From Streptomyces nigrescens (GTDB taxonomy: Bacteria > Actinomycetota > Actinomycetes > Streptomycetales > Streptomycetaceae): a DNA stretch of 64,000 nt. Where the stretch lies: contig AP026073.1 of the NCBI GenBank assembly GCA_024349765.1, forward strand, positions 2,418,001 to 2,482,000, read 5' to 3'. A model generated the notes under the pieces. It worked only from the letters and a program-made list of their open reading frames with translations. It searched no databases and was not told the origin of the DNA. The position numbers were made by a program, and so were the translations under genes. Every line of letters begins with the position of its first letter. The stretch's first letter is position 1. This document shows positions 1 to 8,932 of the stretch, piece by piece.

Positions 1-2
1 AC

Positions 3-746
<744 letters not shown>

Positions 747-775
747 CCCGGCCACCCCGGGCCCCACGGCCCGTC

Positions 776-809
776 CCGCCCCGGCCGGCATCGCGCCCGG
801 CCGGGGCGG
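776..809 (+). terminator. Hairpin terminator after icd
   Basis: A perfect 13-bp stem (776-788 paired with 797-809, CCGCCCCGGCCGG and its complement) encloses an 8-base loop. It begins about 30 bases after the icd stop. There is no U-tract, as is usual for Streptomyces terminators. Confidence 0.75.
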
Positions 810-829
810 CGCCGTAGAGGAGCAGGGGG

Positions 830-1012
830 ACCCCCACCCTCGTCGAGGCCGCCGCCGGCCCCCCGTTCGCCTGGGTGGACGACGGGATCGGCCCGCCCGA
901 CCTCATCTGGATCGCCCGCCACCACCCGGGCCCCGCCCTCCCGCACCGCGCCGATCCGGCCAAGGGGCTCCTTCCGGACGACTTCGCCACGCTCGGGAAT
1001 TCGCCACGCTCC
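830..1012 (+). pseudogene. Decayed C-terminal fragment of a HAD-domain protein
   Basis: The 434-base gap between icd and the next gene is mostly unremarkable, but one frame here reads VEAAAGPPFAWVDDGIGP, then WIARHHPGPALPHRADPAKGL and DDFATL. I recognise this as the C-terminal end of a Streptomyces HAD-domain family whose proteins end in a PFAWVDDE...HHPGPALLHRVDP...GL...DFATL pattern. No N-terminal half with the DxDxT motif, start codon or ribosome site is present. The 12-mer TTCGCCACGCTC is repeated at 983-994 and 1000-1011, offset by 17 bases, which breaks the frame directly after DFATL. It looks like a truncated, frameshifted relic. The family assignment is from memory. Confidence 0.5.
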
Positions 1013-1180
1013 GGACACGGGCCGCCGACCGCGCCCCCGGAACGGGTGGTGGCCAGGGGAGGTGCCCCGACCGCACGGCGGCCCCCGGCGCGGTAGCGTC
1101 ACCCCGTCGGCACCGCCGCCCACGACCGCGCACACCGGTCACGGCGGCTCGGTCAGCACTTCTCACGGGGGAACACACGG

Positions 1181-1579
1181 ATGGAACTCGCCCAGGTCCG
1201 CCTGCTCGTCACGGACTTCCGCGGCTGCTACCGCTTCTACCGGGACGTGCTGGGTCTCACCCCGCAGTTCGAGGCCGAGGACGGCCCGTACGCCAAGTTC
1301 ACCTGCGACCGGGGCTCCGCGGGCATCGCCCTCCAGGACCGCGCGCAGCTGGCCCAGGTCCTCGCCGACCTGGCGGCACCCCCGGCCGGACACCGCGCCC
1401 TCGTCGCGTTGCGCGTCGACGACCTCGACGGCTACTGCGCCGAGCTCACCGGGCGCGGCGCGGTCCTGGACCACGGCCCGGCCCCGATGACCGACCGGAT
1501 GCGGGTGGCCCACCTCAGGGACCCCGAGGGCAACCTCCTCGAACTCCAGCAGTGGCTGGCGCCGCGCACCGCCGGCTGA
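1181..1579 (+). CDS. VOC-family (glyoxalase/bleomycin-resistance-like) protein
   Basis: A 132-residue protein with one vicinal-oxygen-chelate domain made of two beta-alpha-beta-beta-beta modules. It opens with MELAQVRLLVTDFRGCYRFYRDVLGL, the usual first module, and ends with DRMRVAHLRDPEGNLLELQQW, the usual second-module pattern whose Glu (LLELQQW) is a common metal ligand. Members bind a metal or sequester small electrophiles and drugs; the substrate here cannot be told from sequence. The gene stands alone, with ATG at 1181 preceded by GGGGGAACACACGG, a plausible but stretched ribosome site. It ends 22 bases before the oppositely oriented HAD gene. Confidence 0.85.
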   Translation: MELAQVRLLVTDFRGCYRFYRDVLGLTPQFEAEDGPYAKFTCDRGSAGIALQDRAQLAQVLADLAAPPAGHRALVALRVDDLDGYCAELTGRGAVLDHGPAPMTDRMRVAHLRDPEGNLLELQQWLAPRTAG

Positions 1580-1601
1580 CCCGGCCCGGGCCGGGTGCCG
1601 C

Positions 1602-2300
1602 TCACCCCACCAGGTCCAGCACCGGGCGCAGCCCGTCCGGCCGGCGCTCCACCGGCAGATGGTCCACCGGCAGGTAGGCGCAGCCGAGCGCGGTCGCCCC
1701 GCCGTCCGCCGTACGGTCGTCGCCCACCATCAGCACGGTCGACGGGTCCAGGCCCAGCTCCCGGCAGGCCACCGCGAACAGCCGCGGATCCGGCTTCTGC
1801 AGGCCGTGCTCGAACGACAGCACACAGCTGTCCAGATAACGGGCCAGGCCGTGCGCGCGCAGCACCGGCCGCAGGTCCCAGCCGATGTTGCTCAGCACGC
1901 CGGTCCGGACGCCCCGCCGGCGCAGCTCCGCCAGCACCTCGGCGGCGTCCGGGTAGGGCCGCCAGGCCGCCGCCGTCATATGACGTGCGTAGAGCGCGTC
2001 GTACAACTCCTCGGCCGGCAGCGGGACTTGACGGGCCAGCCCGGTGTACAGCGCACGGTGACGGGCGGCGTCCCGGTCCCGGATCTCCCACAGCCCGGCC
2101 AGTCCGTCGGGCAGCGCGACGGGGGAGGAGCCGCCGGGCAGCGCCCCGGCCCGCTCCAGCTCGGCCGCCCGGCGGGCCAGCTCCGCCTCGTCCATGGCGA
2201 CCCCGGTCGCGGTCAGCGCGGCACGCAGCCAGGACTCCGCGGGCTCGATCCGCAGCAGCGTCCCGGAGAAGTCGAAGAGCACACCCTTGATCGTGGTCAT
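1602..2300 (-). CDS. HAD-superfamily hydrolase with an altered DxD motif
   Basis: A 232-residue HAD hydrolase. Motif I reads LFDFSGTL (residues 8-15). The first Asp, the nucleophile, is present, but the second Asp, normally the general acid/base of phosphatases, is Ser. Motif II (VLSNIG), the motif III Lys (LQKPDPRLF) and motif IV (LMVGDDRTAD) follow in order, with a helical cap between about residues 20 and 95. The MTTIKG start at 2300 was chosen because the motif begins eight residues later; longer upstream reading would add low-complexity sequence. The Asp-to-Ser change suggests either a specialised dehalogenase-like member or reduced phosphatase activity, but this exact DFSGTL form is common in Streptomyces. 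Substrate unknown. Confidence 0.85.
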   Translation of the reverse strand: MTTIKGVLFDFSGTLLRIEPAESWLRAALTATGVAMDEAELARRAAELERAGALPGGSSPVALPDGLAGLWEIRDRDAARHRALYTGLARQVPLPAEELYDALYARHMTAAAWRPYPDAAEVLAELRRRGVRTGVLSNIGWDLRPVLRAHGLARYLDSCVLSFEHGLQKPDPRLFAVACRELGLDPSTVLMVGDDRTADGGATALGCAYLPVDHLPVERRPDGLRPVLDLVG

Positions 2301-2413
2301 GGCCCCATCGTGTCCCGGAACGGCGCGCGGGGCGACGGGCGGGCACGGGGCACGCGGCCCGCCCAGGGCCTTTCCGGCCATCGTGCCCGGCCCCCGGGCA
2401 CCCGGTCCGGCCC

Positions 2414-3349
2414 TCAGGTCAGCGCGGACAGCCCGGGGATGAACGTCACCAGCAGCGGTACCGCCGGGACCAGGACGGCGCAGGCCGTCATCCGCAGCCG
2501 GCGGCCCGGCGTGAAGCGCGGGGCGGGGGCGAGCAGTCGGTCCACCCGCTGCGGGACCTGGGCGAGCTGCGTCGGGCAGGGGCCGAACACCCCGCGGTCC
2601 TCGTTGAGTTCGACCAGGGCCAGGGCGACCGTCAGCCGGCCGAAGCGGCGCGAGGCCACGTCGTCGGCGGCCAGTTCGACCAGCCGGTGCACCTGGTCGC
2701 GGAACGCCGCGAACACCGGGATCTGCGGGAAGCCGGCGGCCAGCGCCGAGGCGCAGTAGAGCAGCAGGTCGTGCCGGGCCCGCAGATGGCCCTGCTCGTG
2801 GGCGATCAGCGCATCGAGCTGACGGCCCTTCAGTCTCCGCAACGCCGCGGTGGTGAGGACCAGTTGGGGCGAGGAATGGTGCAGCCACCACGCCTCCGGG
2901 CGGTCGCCCTCCAGGACGACCAGCCGCTCACCGGCCGGTTCCTCGCCGGGCAGCAGCGGGACCCGCCGCCGCAACTCGTCCCGGCTCCGGCGCCGGCGGG
3001 CCCGTGCGTCGCGCACCTCCCGGGTCAGCGCGAGGCCCGTCCAGGCACCGCCGCCGGCGAGCAGCAGGGCCAGCACACCGGCCCAAGGCCCGTAGCCCTG
3101 CAGGGCGTACGCCTCGACGACCACCCGGGGCGCCGGGCCGAACACCGGGCTGCGGACGGATTCCCAGGCGGCCGCCGCGCTCAGCGACATCGCGAGGATG
3201 CAGCACAGCAGAACACCGGCCACCACGCACTGCCACACCCACAGGGCGAGCACCGGTTCGCGGTCGGGCCAGTCCGAACGGGCCATCAGCCGCGGCGCCA
3301 TCGACGCGGCCAGCGCGCCGAGAATCATCAGCGCGAGAGGGACCATCAT
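2414..3349 (-). CDS. M56-family membrane zinc metallopeptidase (BlaR1/MecR1 peptidase-like)
   Basis: A 311-residue membrane protein with the zinc signature HEQGH at residues 184-188 and a downstream Glu in LVELAADDVA as probable third ligand. Hydrophobic segments occur at about residues 2-18, 34-58, 88-108 and near the C-terminus (about 285-305), placing the peptidase on the inner face as in BlaR1/MecR1. Unlike BlaR1 it has no penicillin-binding sensor domain. In actinomycetes such peptidases usually sit next to a BlaI/MecI repressor gene, which they cleave; none is adjacent here, so its target is unknown. Upstream on the same strand is the DUF5134 gene, 124 bases away. Confidence 0.85.
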   Translation of the reverse strand: MMVPLALMILGALAASMAPRLMARSDWPDREPVLALWVWQCVVAGVLLCCILAMSLSAAAAWESVRSPVFGPAPRVVVEAYALQGYGPWAGVLALLLAGGGAWTGLALTREVRDARARRRRSRDELRRRVPLLPGEEPAGERLVVLEGDRPEAWWLHHSSPQLVLTTAALRRLKGRQLDALIAHEQGHLRARHDLLLYCASALAAGFPQIPVFAAFRDQVHRLVELAADDVASRRFGRLTVALALVELNEDRGVFGPCPTQLAQVPQRVDRLLAPAPRFTPGRRLRMTACAVLVPAVPLLVTFIPGLSALT

Positions 3350-3473
3350 GGCGTCAGCCTATGAGCGCGCGACTACTCGTTGGTACAGGCATGCATCGGA
3401 AGTGACGTACGCCACCCCGGCCGGAGGTGTGGAACGGAGGCGGCCGTACCGGCCCGTGGGCGCGCCGCCGGGC

Positions 3474-4067
3474 TCACATCATGAGCAGCATCGCCAGCAT
3501 GCCGATGCCCATCGCCACCCGGCAGGCGCGCAGCACGTCGGCCGTCCCGGCCCCGCCCGCCCCGGCGGGCGCCCCGGCCACCGCCGGCCCGCCCGCCGCC
3601 GGCACCAGCCGGACACCCGCGCCGATCACATAGACCGTGTAGTAGACGAGCAGCAGACCCGTCACCCACGGCACCCCGCCCGGCGCGGAGTGCGTCATCG
3701 CGCCCAGGTGGTCCATCCCGGCCATGCCGTGGCCCGCCCCCGGCCGGCCCGCGGGACCGCCCGGCCACACCATCGCCAGCGCCATGTACACCATCGTCAG
3801 TGCGCCCACCGCGTGGTGCAGATGCCGGCGCACCAGTGCCGCCATGGCCGCCGCCCCGAAGCCCGCGGTGAACAGCCACGGCGACCACGGCGGCGGCGCC
3901 ACGGACGCCGGCACGGCCATCGCCGCCATCCCCAGCGCCATCACGCCTTCCCCGCGGGCCGCCGCCCGCTGCGCCGCCGGTACGCCGCCGGCCCGGGCCA
4001 GGCAGTACGCCCCGGCGCCCGCGCACAACAGGACCAGCAGCCAGCCGACCAACGGTGGTGCGTGCAC
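3474..4067 (-). CDS. DUF5134-family integral membrane protein
   Basis: A 197-residue polytopic membrane protein with about six hydrophobic helices (approximately 5-22, 37-55, 62-80, 88-100, 130-150 and 175-195). It contains a His-rich patch, RRHLHHAVGALTMVYMALAM, and a GMAGMDH loop, both usual in the actinobacterial DUF5134 family. Function is unknown; the His/Met-rich loops invite, but do not prove, metal-related roles. The GTG start at 4067 was chosen because GGGAGG lies just upstream and the first helix follows at once. It is on the same strand as the M56 peptidase gene and may be co-transcribed with it. Confidence 0.8.
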   Translation of the reverse strand: MHAPPLVGWLLVLLCAGAGAYCLARAGGVPAAQRAAARGEGVMALGMAAMAVPASVAPPPWSPWLFTAGFGAAAMAALVRRHLHHAVGALTMVYMALAMVWPGGPAGRPGAGHGMAGMDHLGAMTHSAPGGVPWVTGLLLVYYTVYVIGAGVRLVPAAGGPAVAGAPAGAGGAGTADVLRACRVAMGIGMLAMLLMM

Positions 4068-4188
4068 GAAGCGCCTCCCTGCGGCCGTCGCCACCCGTAC
4101 GCGTCGGCTGCAGGATGCCCGCGGGACAGGCCGCACACGGGAGCGCACGGGCGCAAACCGGGAGCGCGGAAGCGAGCGGGAGACGCTC

Positions 4189-4575
4189 CTAGGGCCGGTA
4201 GCGCAGCGGATGGTCCGCCGGGACCTCGGTGAGCACGATGCGGTGCCCGTCCGGGTCGGCGATCCACATCTCGATCAGCCCCCAGGGCTCCTGCACCGGC
4301 GGCCGCAGCACCTCGACCCCGCGCTCCACCAGCTTCCGGTGCGCGGCCTGCGCGTCCGCCACCTGGAGCCACAGCCGGAGGGAGTCCGTGGCCGGCTCCG
4401 TGGCGCGACCGGAGACCTCCAGGTAGCCGCCGCCGAGGAAGTAGACCGTGCCGCGCTCGGGACCGGTGCCGAACTCCCGGTAGATCTCCAGCCCCAGCGC
4501 CTCGCCGTAGAACGCCCGCGACCGCTCCGGATCGGACGGCCGCAACAGCACCCTGCTGCTCAGTACATGCACCAT
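4189..4575 (-). CDS. VOC-family protein (glyoxalase-like)
   Basis: A 128-residue single VOC domain. It begins MVHVLSSRVLLRPSDPERSRAFYGEALGLEIYREF, the characteristic first module, and closes with LIEMWIADPDGHRIVLTEVPADHPL, where the Glu in the EMWIADPDGHRI strand is a typical metal-ligand position. It resembles proteins annotated as glyoxalase/bleomycin resistance/dioxygenase. The ATG at 4575 is preferred over an upstream in-frame start because the domain begins at its first residue. It is read divergently from the GNAT gene. The substrate cannot be inferred. Confidence 0.85.
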   Translation of the reverse strand: MVHVLSSRVLLRPSDPERSRAFYGEALGLEIYREFGTGPERGTVYFLGGGYLEVSGRATEPATDSLRLWLQVADAQAAHRKLVERGVEVLRPPVQEPWGLIEMWIADPDGHRIVLTEVPADHPLRYRP

Positions 4576-4694
4576 GCCGGCGACCCTACGCCGCCCGCGC
4601 AGCGGCCCCGACACGGCGCGCGCACCTCTTGTTAGCCTCGGATCCGCCAGCCGCCCGGCTCCGCCCCGCCCGGCCCGAGAGGACCCCGCCCGCC

Positions 4695-5228
4695 ATGCCC
4701 ACCACCGAGCTGATCTTCCGCACCGCCGTCGACTCCGACGTCCCCGGCCTCGTCGACCTCATCGAATCGGCGTACCGGGGCGACGCGAGCCGGGCCGGCT
4801 GGACCACGGAGGCCGATCTGCTGGAGGGCCAGCGCACCGACCCGGAGGGCGTCGCCGCCGTGGTGCGGCACGAGACCGGGCTGCTGCTGGTCGCCGAGCG
4901 GGACGGCGCGCTGACCGCCTGCTGCCAGCTCGAACACCGCGGCGACCACGCGTACTTCGGGATGTTCGCGGTGCGCCCCGCGCTCCAGGGCGGCGGCTTC
5001 GGCCGGACCATGCTCGCCGAGGCCGAGCGGACCGCCCGGGAGACCTGGGACGCCCAAGAGATGCGGATGACCGTCATCCGGCAGCGCACCGAACTGATCG
5101 CCTGGTACGAGCGCCGCGGTTACCGCCGCACCGGCGAGTTCAGCCCGTTCCCGTACGGCGACGAGCGGTTCGGCATCCCGCAGCGCGACGACCTGGAGTT
5201 CGAGGTGCTGGCCAAGCCGCTGGGCTGA
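4695..5228 (+). CDS. GNAT-family N-acetyltransferase
   Basis: A 177-residue acetyltransferase. Motif A is visible as FGMFAVRPALQGGGFGRTMLAEAER, with the Q-x-x-G-x-G/A acetyl-CoA pyrophosphate loop as QGGGFG. Motif B is visible as LIAWYERRGYRRTGEFSPFPYGDERFG. The C-terminal FPYGDERFGIP segment is typical of a subgroup of uncharacterised actinomycete and fungal GNATs. Members transfer acetyl from acetyl-CoA to amines; the acceptor is unknown. The ATG at 4695, behind GAGAGGACC, was chosen over an earlier in-frame ATG at 4629 that would add a Pro/Arg-rich leader. It is followed tail to tail by the ABC ATPase gene. Confidence 0.88.
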   Translation: MPTTELIFRTAVDSDVPGLVDLIESAYRGDASRAGWTTEADLLEGQRTDPEGVAAVVRHETGLLLVAERDGALTACCQLEHRGDHAYFGMFAVRPALQGGGFGRTMLAEAERTARETWDAQEMRMTVIRQRTELIAWYERRGYRRTGEFSPFPYGDERFGIPQRDDLEFEVLAKPLG

Positions 5229-5248
5229 CCCGTCCCCCGCGGGGCGCG

Positions 5249-6058
5249 CTACAGCCGCCCCGCCTGGATGATCCGCTGCAGGAACTGCCGGGTGCGGTCG
5301 TGCCGCGGCTCCCCGAAGACCTGCCCGGGCGTGCCGCGTTCCAGCACCACCCCGCCGTCCAGGAAGCACACCTGGTCGGCGACGTCCCGCGCGAAGCCCA
5401 TCTCATGGGTGGCGATGACCATGGTCATGCCCTCCTCCTTGAGGTCGCGGACCACGCCGAGGACCTCGCCGACCAGCTCCGGGTCGAGCGCCGCGGTGAT
5501 CTCGTCGAGCAGCAGCAGCCGGGGCCGCCCGGCCAGTGCCCGGACGATCGCGACCCGCTGCTGCTGGCCGCCGCTGAGCCGGTCGGGATACTCCCCGGCC
5601 CGCCCGCCGAGCCCCAGCCGGTCCAGCAGTTCCCGGGCCCGCTCCTCCGCCTCGGCACGCGGCACCCCGTGCACCCGGCGCGGCGCCAGCGTGATGTTGT
5701 CCAGCACGGTCATGTGCGGGAAGAGGTTGTACGCCTGGAAGACCACCCCGATCCGGCGCCGCACCGCGTCCGCGTCGGTCCGCGGATCGGTGATCTCCGC
5801 GCCGTCCAGGAAGATCGCCCCGTCGTCGATCTCCTCCAGCAGGTTGGCGCAGCGCAGCAGCGTCGACTTGCCCGACCCGGAGGCCCCGATCAGCGCGGTC
5901 ACGGTGTGCGGGGGCACCTCCAGGTCCACGTCCCGCAGCACGACCGTGCCCCGCCCGTACGTCTTGCGCACCGATTCCAGCCGCAGTACGGGGCCGTCCC
6001 CCGAAGCCGCCGCGGCCTTCTCGGCGGCGGGCCGCGGTGTGCGGTCCGTCGTGCTCAT
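5249..6058 (-). CDS. Polar amino acid ABC transporter, ATP-binding protein
   Basis: A 269-residue ATPase with Walker A GASGSGKST near residue 50, Q-loop FQAYNLFPHMTV, signature LSGGQQQR, Walker B LLLLDE and switch His in IATHEMGF. The PAAT-family (HisP/GlnQ-like) form NLFPHMTVLDNI and the DPELVGEVL segment point to amino-acid import. The residue after the Walker B Glu is Ile where Pro is usual (DEITAALDPE). The ATG at 6058 overlaps the permease stop by four bases (ATGA), so translation is coupled. It forms a three-gene operon with the permease and the binding lipoprotein upstream. Confidence 0.93.
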   Translation of the reverse strand: MSTTDRTPRPAAEKAAAASGDGPVLRLESVRKTYGRGTVVLRDVDLEVPPHTVTALIGASGSGKSTLLRCANLLEEIDDGAIFLDGAEITDPRTDADAVRRRIGVVFQAYNLFPHMTVLDNITLAPRRVHGVPRAEAEERARELLDRLGLGGRAGEYPDRLSGGQQQRVAIVRALAGRPRLLLLDEITAALDPELVGEVLGVVRDLKEEGMTMVIATHEMGFARDVADQVCFLDGGVVLERGTPGQVFGEPRHDRTRQFLQRIIQAGRL

Positions 6059-6960
6059 ACCAGCCCTCCCTGGGCGCGCCGGCGGTCCATCCGGGCCGTG
6101 ACCCAGTCCGTGAACCGGGTCATCGGGATCGTCAGCGCGACGAAGACCAGCCCGGCCACGACGTAGGGCGTGAAGTTGAAGTCCTTGCCGGCGATGATCT
6201 GCGCGGCGTACACCGCGTCCACCGCGCCGGCGATGGACACCAGACCGGTGTCCTTCTGCAGCGAGACCAGGTCGTTGAGCAGCGGCGGCACCACCCGCCG
6301 CACGGCCTGCGGCAGCACCACGAACCGCAGCGCCTGCCCGCTGGAGAGCCCCAGCGACCGGGCCGCGGCCCGCTGCGAGGGGTGCACCGATTCGATCCCG
6401 GCCCGGAAGACCTCGGCCACGTACGCCGAGTACGTCAGCACCAGCGCGGCCCCGCCGAGCACCACCGGATCGGTGGTGACGCCCTGCAGCCGCAGCGCCG
6501 GCACCCCGAACACCACCATCAGCAGACAGATGATCAGCGGCAGCCCGCGGAAGAAGTCGGTGTACGCGGTGGCCAGCGCGCGCAGCGGGAAGAACACCGG
6601 GCCGCGCAGTGTGCGGGCCACCGCCAGCAGCAGCCCGAGCACCAGCACCGCCGCCCCGCACACCACCAGCAGCCGCAGGTTCAGCAGCAGCCCGTCCAGC
6701 ACCTGGGGCAGCGCCTTGCGGGCGTACGCGGCGCTGAAGAACGTGTCCCGGGTGCGTGGCCAGCCCGGGGAGCCGGTGATCACGACGAACAGCACGACGG
6801 CGGTGACCAGGGTGCTCAGCGCGGCGACCGCCGCCGCCCGGCGGGCCCTGGCCCGCTTGAACCGCTCCCGCTCGATCCGCCGCGCGGACGGCACATAGCC
6901 GTCCCCGTCCGGCTCCTCGCCTCGCTCCGGGGTCTTCAACACCCCCTCTTCGTACGTCAC
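6055..6960 (-). CDS. Polar amino acid ABC transporter, permease
   Basis: A 301-residue inner-membrane permease of the HisMQ/GlnP type. A cytoplasmic N-terminal stretch rich in Glu/Arg (residues 1-45) precedes about five to six membrane helices. The coupling EAA loop is visible as ESVHPSQRAAARSLGLSSGQALRFVVLPQAVRRVVPPLLN, which docks on the ATPase. The GTG start at 6960 overlaps the TGA of the upstream solute-binding gene (GTGA), a strong sign of translational coupling. The gene in turn overlaps the ATPase start. A single permease implies a homodimer in the membrane. Confidence 0.92.
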   Translation of the reverse strand: MTYEEGVLKTPERGEEPDGDGYVPSARRIERERFKRARARRAAAVAALSTLVTAVVLFVVITGSPGWPRTRDTFFSAAYARKALPQVLDGLLLNLRLLVVCGAAVLVLGLLLAVARTLRGPVFFPLRALATAYTDFFRGLPLIICLLMVVFGVPALRLQGVTTDPVVLGGAALVLTYSAYVAEVFRAGIESVHPSQRAAARSLGLSSGQALRFVVLPQAVRRVVPPLLNDLVSLQKDTGLVSIAGAVDAVYAAQIIAGKDFNFTPYVVAGLVFVALTIPMTRFTDWVTARMDRRRAQGGLV

Positions 6961-7838
6961 TTGAGCACCGGAACGTCGACGGCGTCGGTCAGCCACTTCT
7001 TCTCCAGCGCGGCGAGCGTGCCGTTCTTCCGGAGCGCGTCGACCGCGGCCGTCACGCACCCGGTGATCCGGCTCTCCTTGTCCAGCACCAGCCCGAACTG
7101 CTCCTTCGCGCTGCCGCTGTCCGCGAACTGGCCCACCACCTCGGCGTCCTTGACCTCGGCCGAGGTGATGTAGAACGCCGTCGGCAGGTCGGTGACGATC
7201 GCGTCGACCTGGCCGTTCTTCAGGGCCGTCTTCGCGTAGTCGTTCTTCTGGAAGACCGCGGCGGTCCGGTCCGGGTGGATGGTGTCGTTGACGACGTCCA
7301 GGCTGGTGCTGCCGACCTGGGCACCGAGCTTGACGTGCCGGAGGTCGGCGATGCTCCTGGCACGGGCGGCCTTGGAGCCCTTGAGCGCGATGACCGCCTG
7401 GCGCACGTCGTAGTAGCCGGAGGAGAACGCCACCGCGTGCTTGCGCTGCGCGCTGATGGAGATCTGGTTGATGTCGAAGTCGAACTTCTTCGCGCCGGGC
7501 GCGAAGGCGTTGGTGAACGGCACGGTCTGCCAGTCCACCGCGGCCTTGCCGTAGCCCAGCTGCCGGGCGACGGCGTAGGCGACGGCCGATTCGAATCCCT
7601 TGCCGCTGGCCGGGTCGTCGTCCTGGAACCACGGCGCGTAGGCCGGTTTGTCGGTGCCGACGGTGAGCTTCCCGGCCTGCACCGTGGCGAGTTTGCCGCG
7701 GTCGCAGCTCTGCTTGCCCTGCCCGGTGGCCCGCGGGCCACCGGGGGACTCGTCCTGCGGGGCGCAGCCGACGGCCGCGGTGAGCAGCACGACGGCGGCG
7801 CAAGTGGCCAGGCGAAGAGGGCGGTTGACGAGGCGCAT
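6957..7838 (-). CDS. Amino acid ABC transporter, solute-binding lipoprotein
   Basis: A 293-residue family-3 periplasmic-binding-type lipoprotein. The signal peptide MRLVNRPLRLATCAAVVLLTAAVGC ends in a lipobox (AAVGC), so the Cys is the lipidated residue anchoring it outside the membrane. The SBP_bac_3 fold shows as LTVGTDKPAYAPWF, then GFESAVAYAVARQLGY, then DFDINQISISAQRKHAVAFSSGYYD and GQVDAIVTDLPTAFYI. The ATG at 7838 is chosen because the signal peptide starts there; an earlier in-frame ATG at 7898 would place 20 polar residues before the signal. First gene of the operon. Ligand unknown, probably a polar amino acid. Confidence 0.92.
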   Translation of the reverse strand: MRLVNRPLRLATCAAVVLLTAAVGCAPQDESPGGPRATGQGKQSCDRGKLATVQAGKLTVGTDKPAYAPWFQDDDPASGKGFESAVAYAVARQLGYGKAAVDWQTVPFTNAFAPGAKKFDFDINQISISAQRKHAVAFSSGYYDVRQAVIALKGSKAARARSIADLRHVKLGAQVGSTSLDVVNDTIHPDRTAAVFQKNDYAKTALKNGQVDAIVTDLPTAFYITSAEVKDAEVVGQFADSGSAKEQFGLVLDKESRITGCVTAAVDALRKNGTLAALEKKWLTDAVDVPVLK

Positions 7839-7952
7839 GGCGGGAGAGTGGCAGTGCGCAGGGCCGTCTGTCGAGATCATCGGGGAAAACGTCCGCATGC
7901 TGGAAGCCTGTTGCGCGGCGGTGAACTGCGGATTTCCCCGTCCGGCGGTCCG

Positions 7953-8636
7953 TCAGGCGGTGAAGCGCACCGCTCGCCGGATCTCCGGGAGGTCGGTCAC
8001 CACCCCGTCCAGGCCGAGGCCGCGGGCCAGCCGGAGCTGGTCGTGGGTGTTGACCGTCCAGGCGACGACCTTCAGCTGCGCGGCGTGCGCCCGCTCGACC
8101 AGCTCCAGGGTGAGCCGGCGGATGTTCAGCGACAGCATGTACGCGCCGACGGCCTGGGCGCGGTCGACGACGTCGGCGCCGTAGCGGCTGCCGACCAGGG
8201 CGGTGCGCACCCCGGGCAGCAGCGTGCGGATCGCCGCGAGCGCCTCGTCGTGGAAGGAGATCACCTCGACCCGGCCGGTCAGATCGCGCGCCCGCATCAC
8301 CTCGGCCAGCGCCTGCGCGGCCGCCACGTCCTTGATCTCGGCCTGGAGCGGTGCCTTCACCGCGTCCACGACCTCCTCGAACACCGGGATCCGCTCGCCC
8401 TGGCCGGCGTCCAGCTCGCGCAGCTCGGCGAGGGTGCGCTCGGCGATCGGCCCGGCCCCGTCGGTGGTCCGGTCCACGTCCGCGTCGTGCATGACGACCA
8501 GCGCGCCGTCCTTGCTCAGATGCAGGTCCAGCTCGATGACGTCGACGCCCTCGTGCTCGGCACGTACGAAGGAGCGCAGGGTGTTCTCCGGCTCGACGCC
8601 CATGATCCCGCGGTGCCCGATGGTGAGAAAGGACAA
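7953..8636 (-). CDS. Glycerophosphodiester phosphodiesterase
   Basis: A 227-residue GDPD-family TIM-barrel enzyme that hydrolyses glycerophosphodiesters to glycerol 3-phosphate and an alcohol. The catalytic and metal set is present: HRG (GHRGIMGVEPENTL) at the N-terminus, E-x-D in VIELDLHLSKDGALVVMHD, and Glu in LQAEIKD, with DGVVTDLPE at the C-terminus. No signal peptide is visible, so it is cytoplasmic. The start is taken as TTG at 8636 (TTG TCC TTT CTC ACC ATC GGG) because GAGG lies five bases upstream and the fold begins immediately. It lies upstream of, and on the same strand as, the amino-acid importer, 114 bases away. Confidence 0.9.
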   Translation of the reverse strand: MSFLTIGHRGIMGVEPENTLRSFVRAEHEGVDVIELDLHLSKDGALVVMHDADVDRTTDGAGPIAERTLAELRELDAGQGERIPVFEEVVDAVKAPLQAEIKDVAAAQALAEVMRARDLTGRVEVISFHDEALAAIRTLLPGVRTALVGSRYGADVVDRAQAVGAYMLSLNIRRLTLELVERAHAAQLKVVAWTVNTHDQLRLARGLGLDGVVTDLPEIRRAVRFTA

Positions 8637-8914
8637 GGCTGCCTCGCTTCTGTCGGCTCGGTAGTGCTGTCGGCTCACTGCCGGTGTCGACCGTCGACCG
8701 TCGGCAACGGCGTGCGAAACGGCGCTCAGCCTAACGGCCCGTACGTCCCGAAACCGGTTGCCGAACGACCCCGCGGTGTGTCCAGTACGCGTACCCGCCA
8801 TATCCGCCTCCACCCCTCGTCACCCACACGTGGGCGCGCCCCCGCCCCGCTGACGCGACAGCCACCGGGCCGCCCCCGGAAGCCCTCACTCCGTTCACCG
8901 GCGACGGCGGGGGA

Positions 8915-8932
8915 GTGTGGCATATGCCACAC
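8915..8932. promoter_or_regulatory. 18-bp perfect palindrome, candidate operator
   Basis: GTGTGGCATATGCCACAC is its own reverse complement over all 18 bases. It lies about 190 bases upstream of the DUF6421 start and about 145 bases upstream of the proposed -35 box, in the divergent control region. The length and central CATATG suit a dimeric regulator. No regulator gene is adjacent. Confidence 0.6.
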
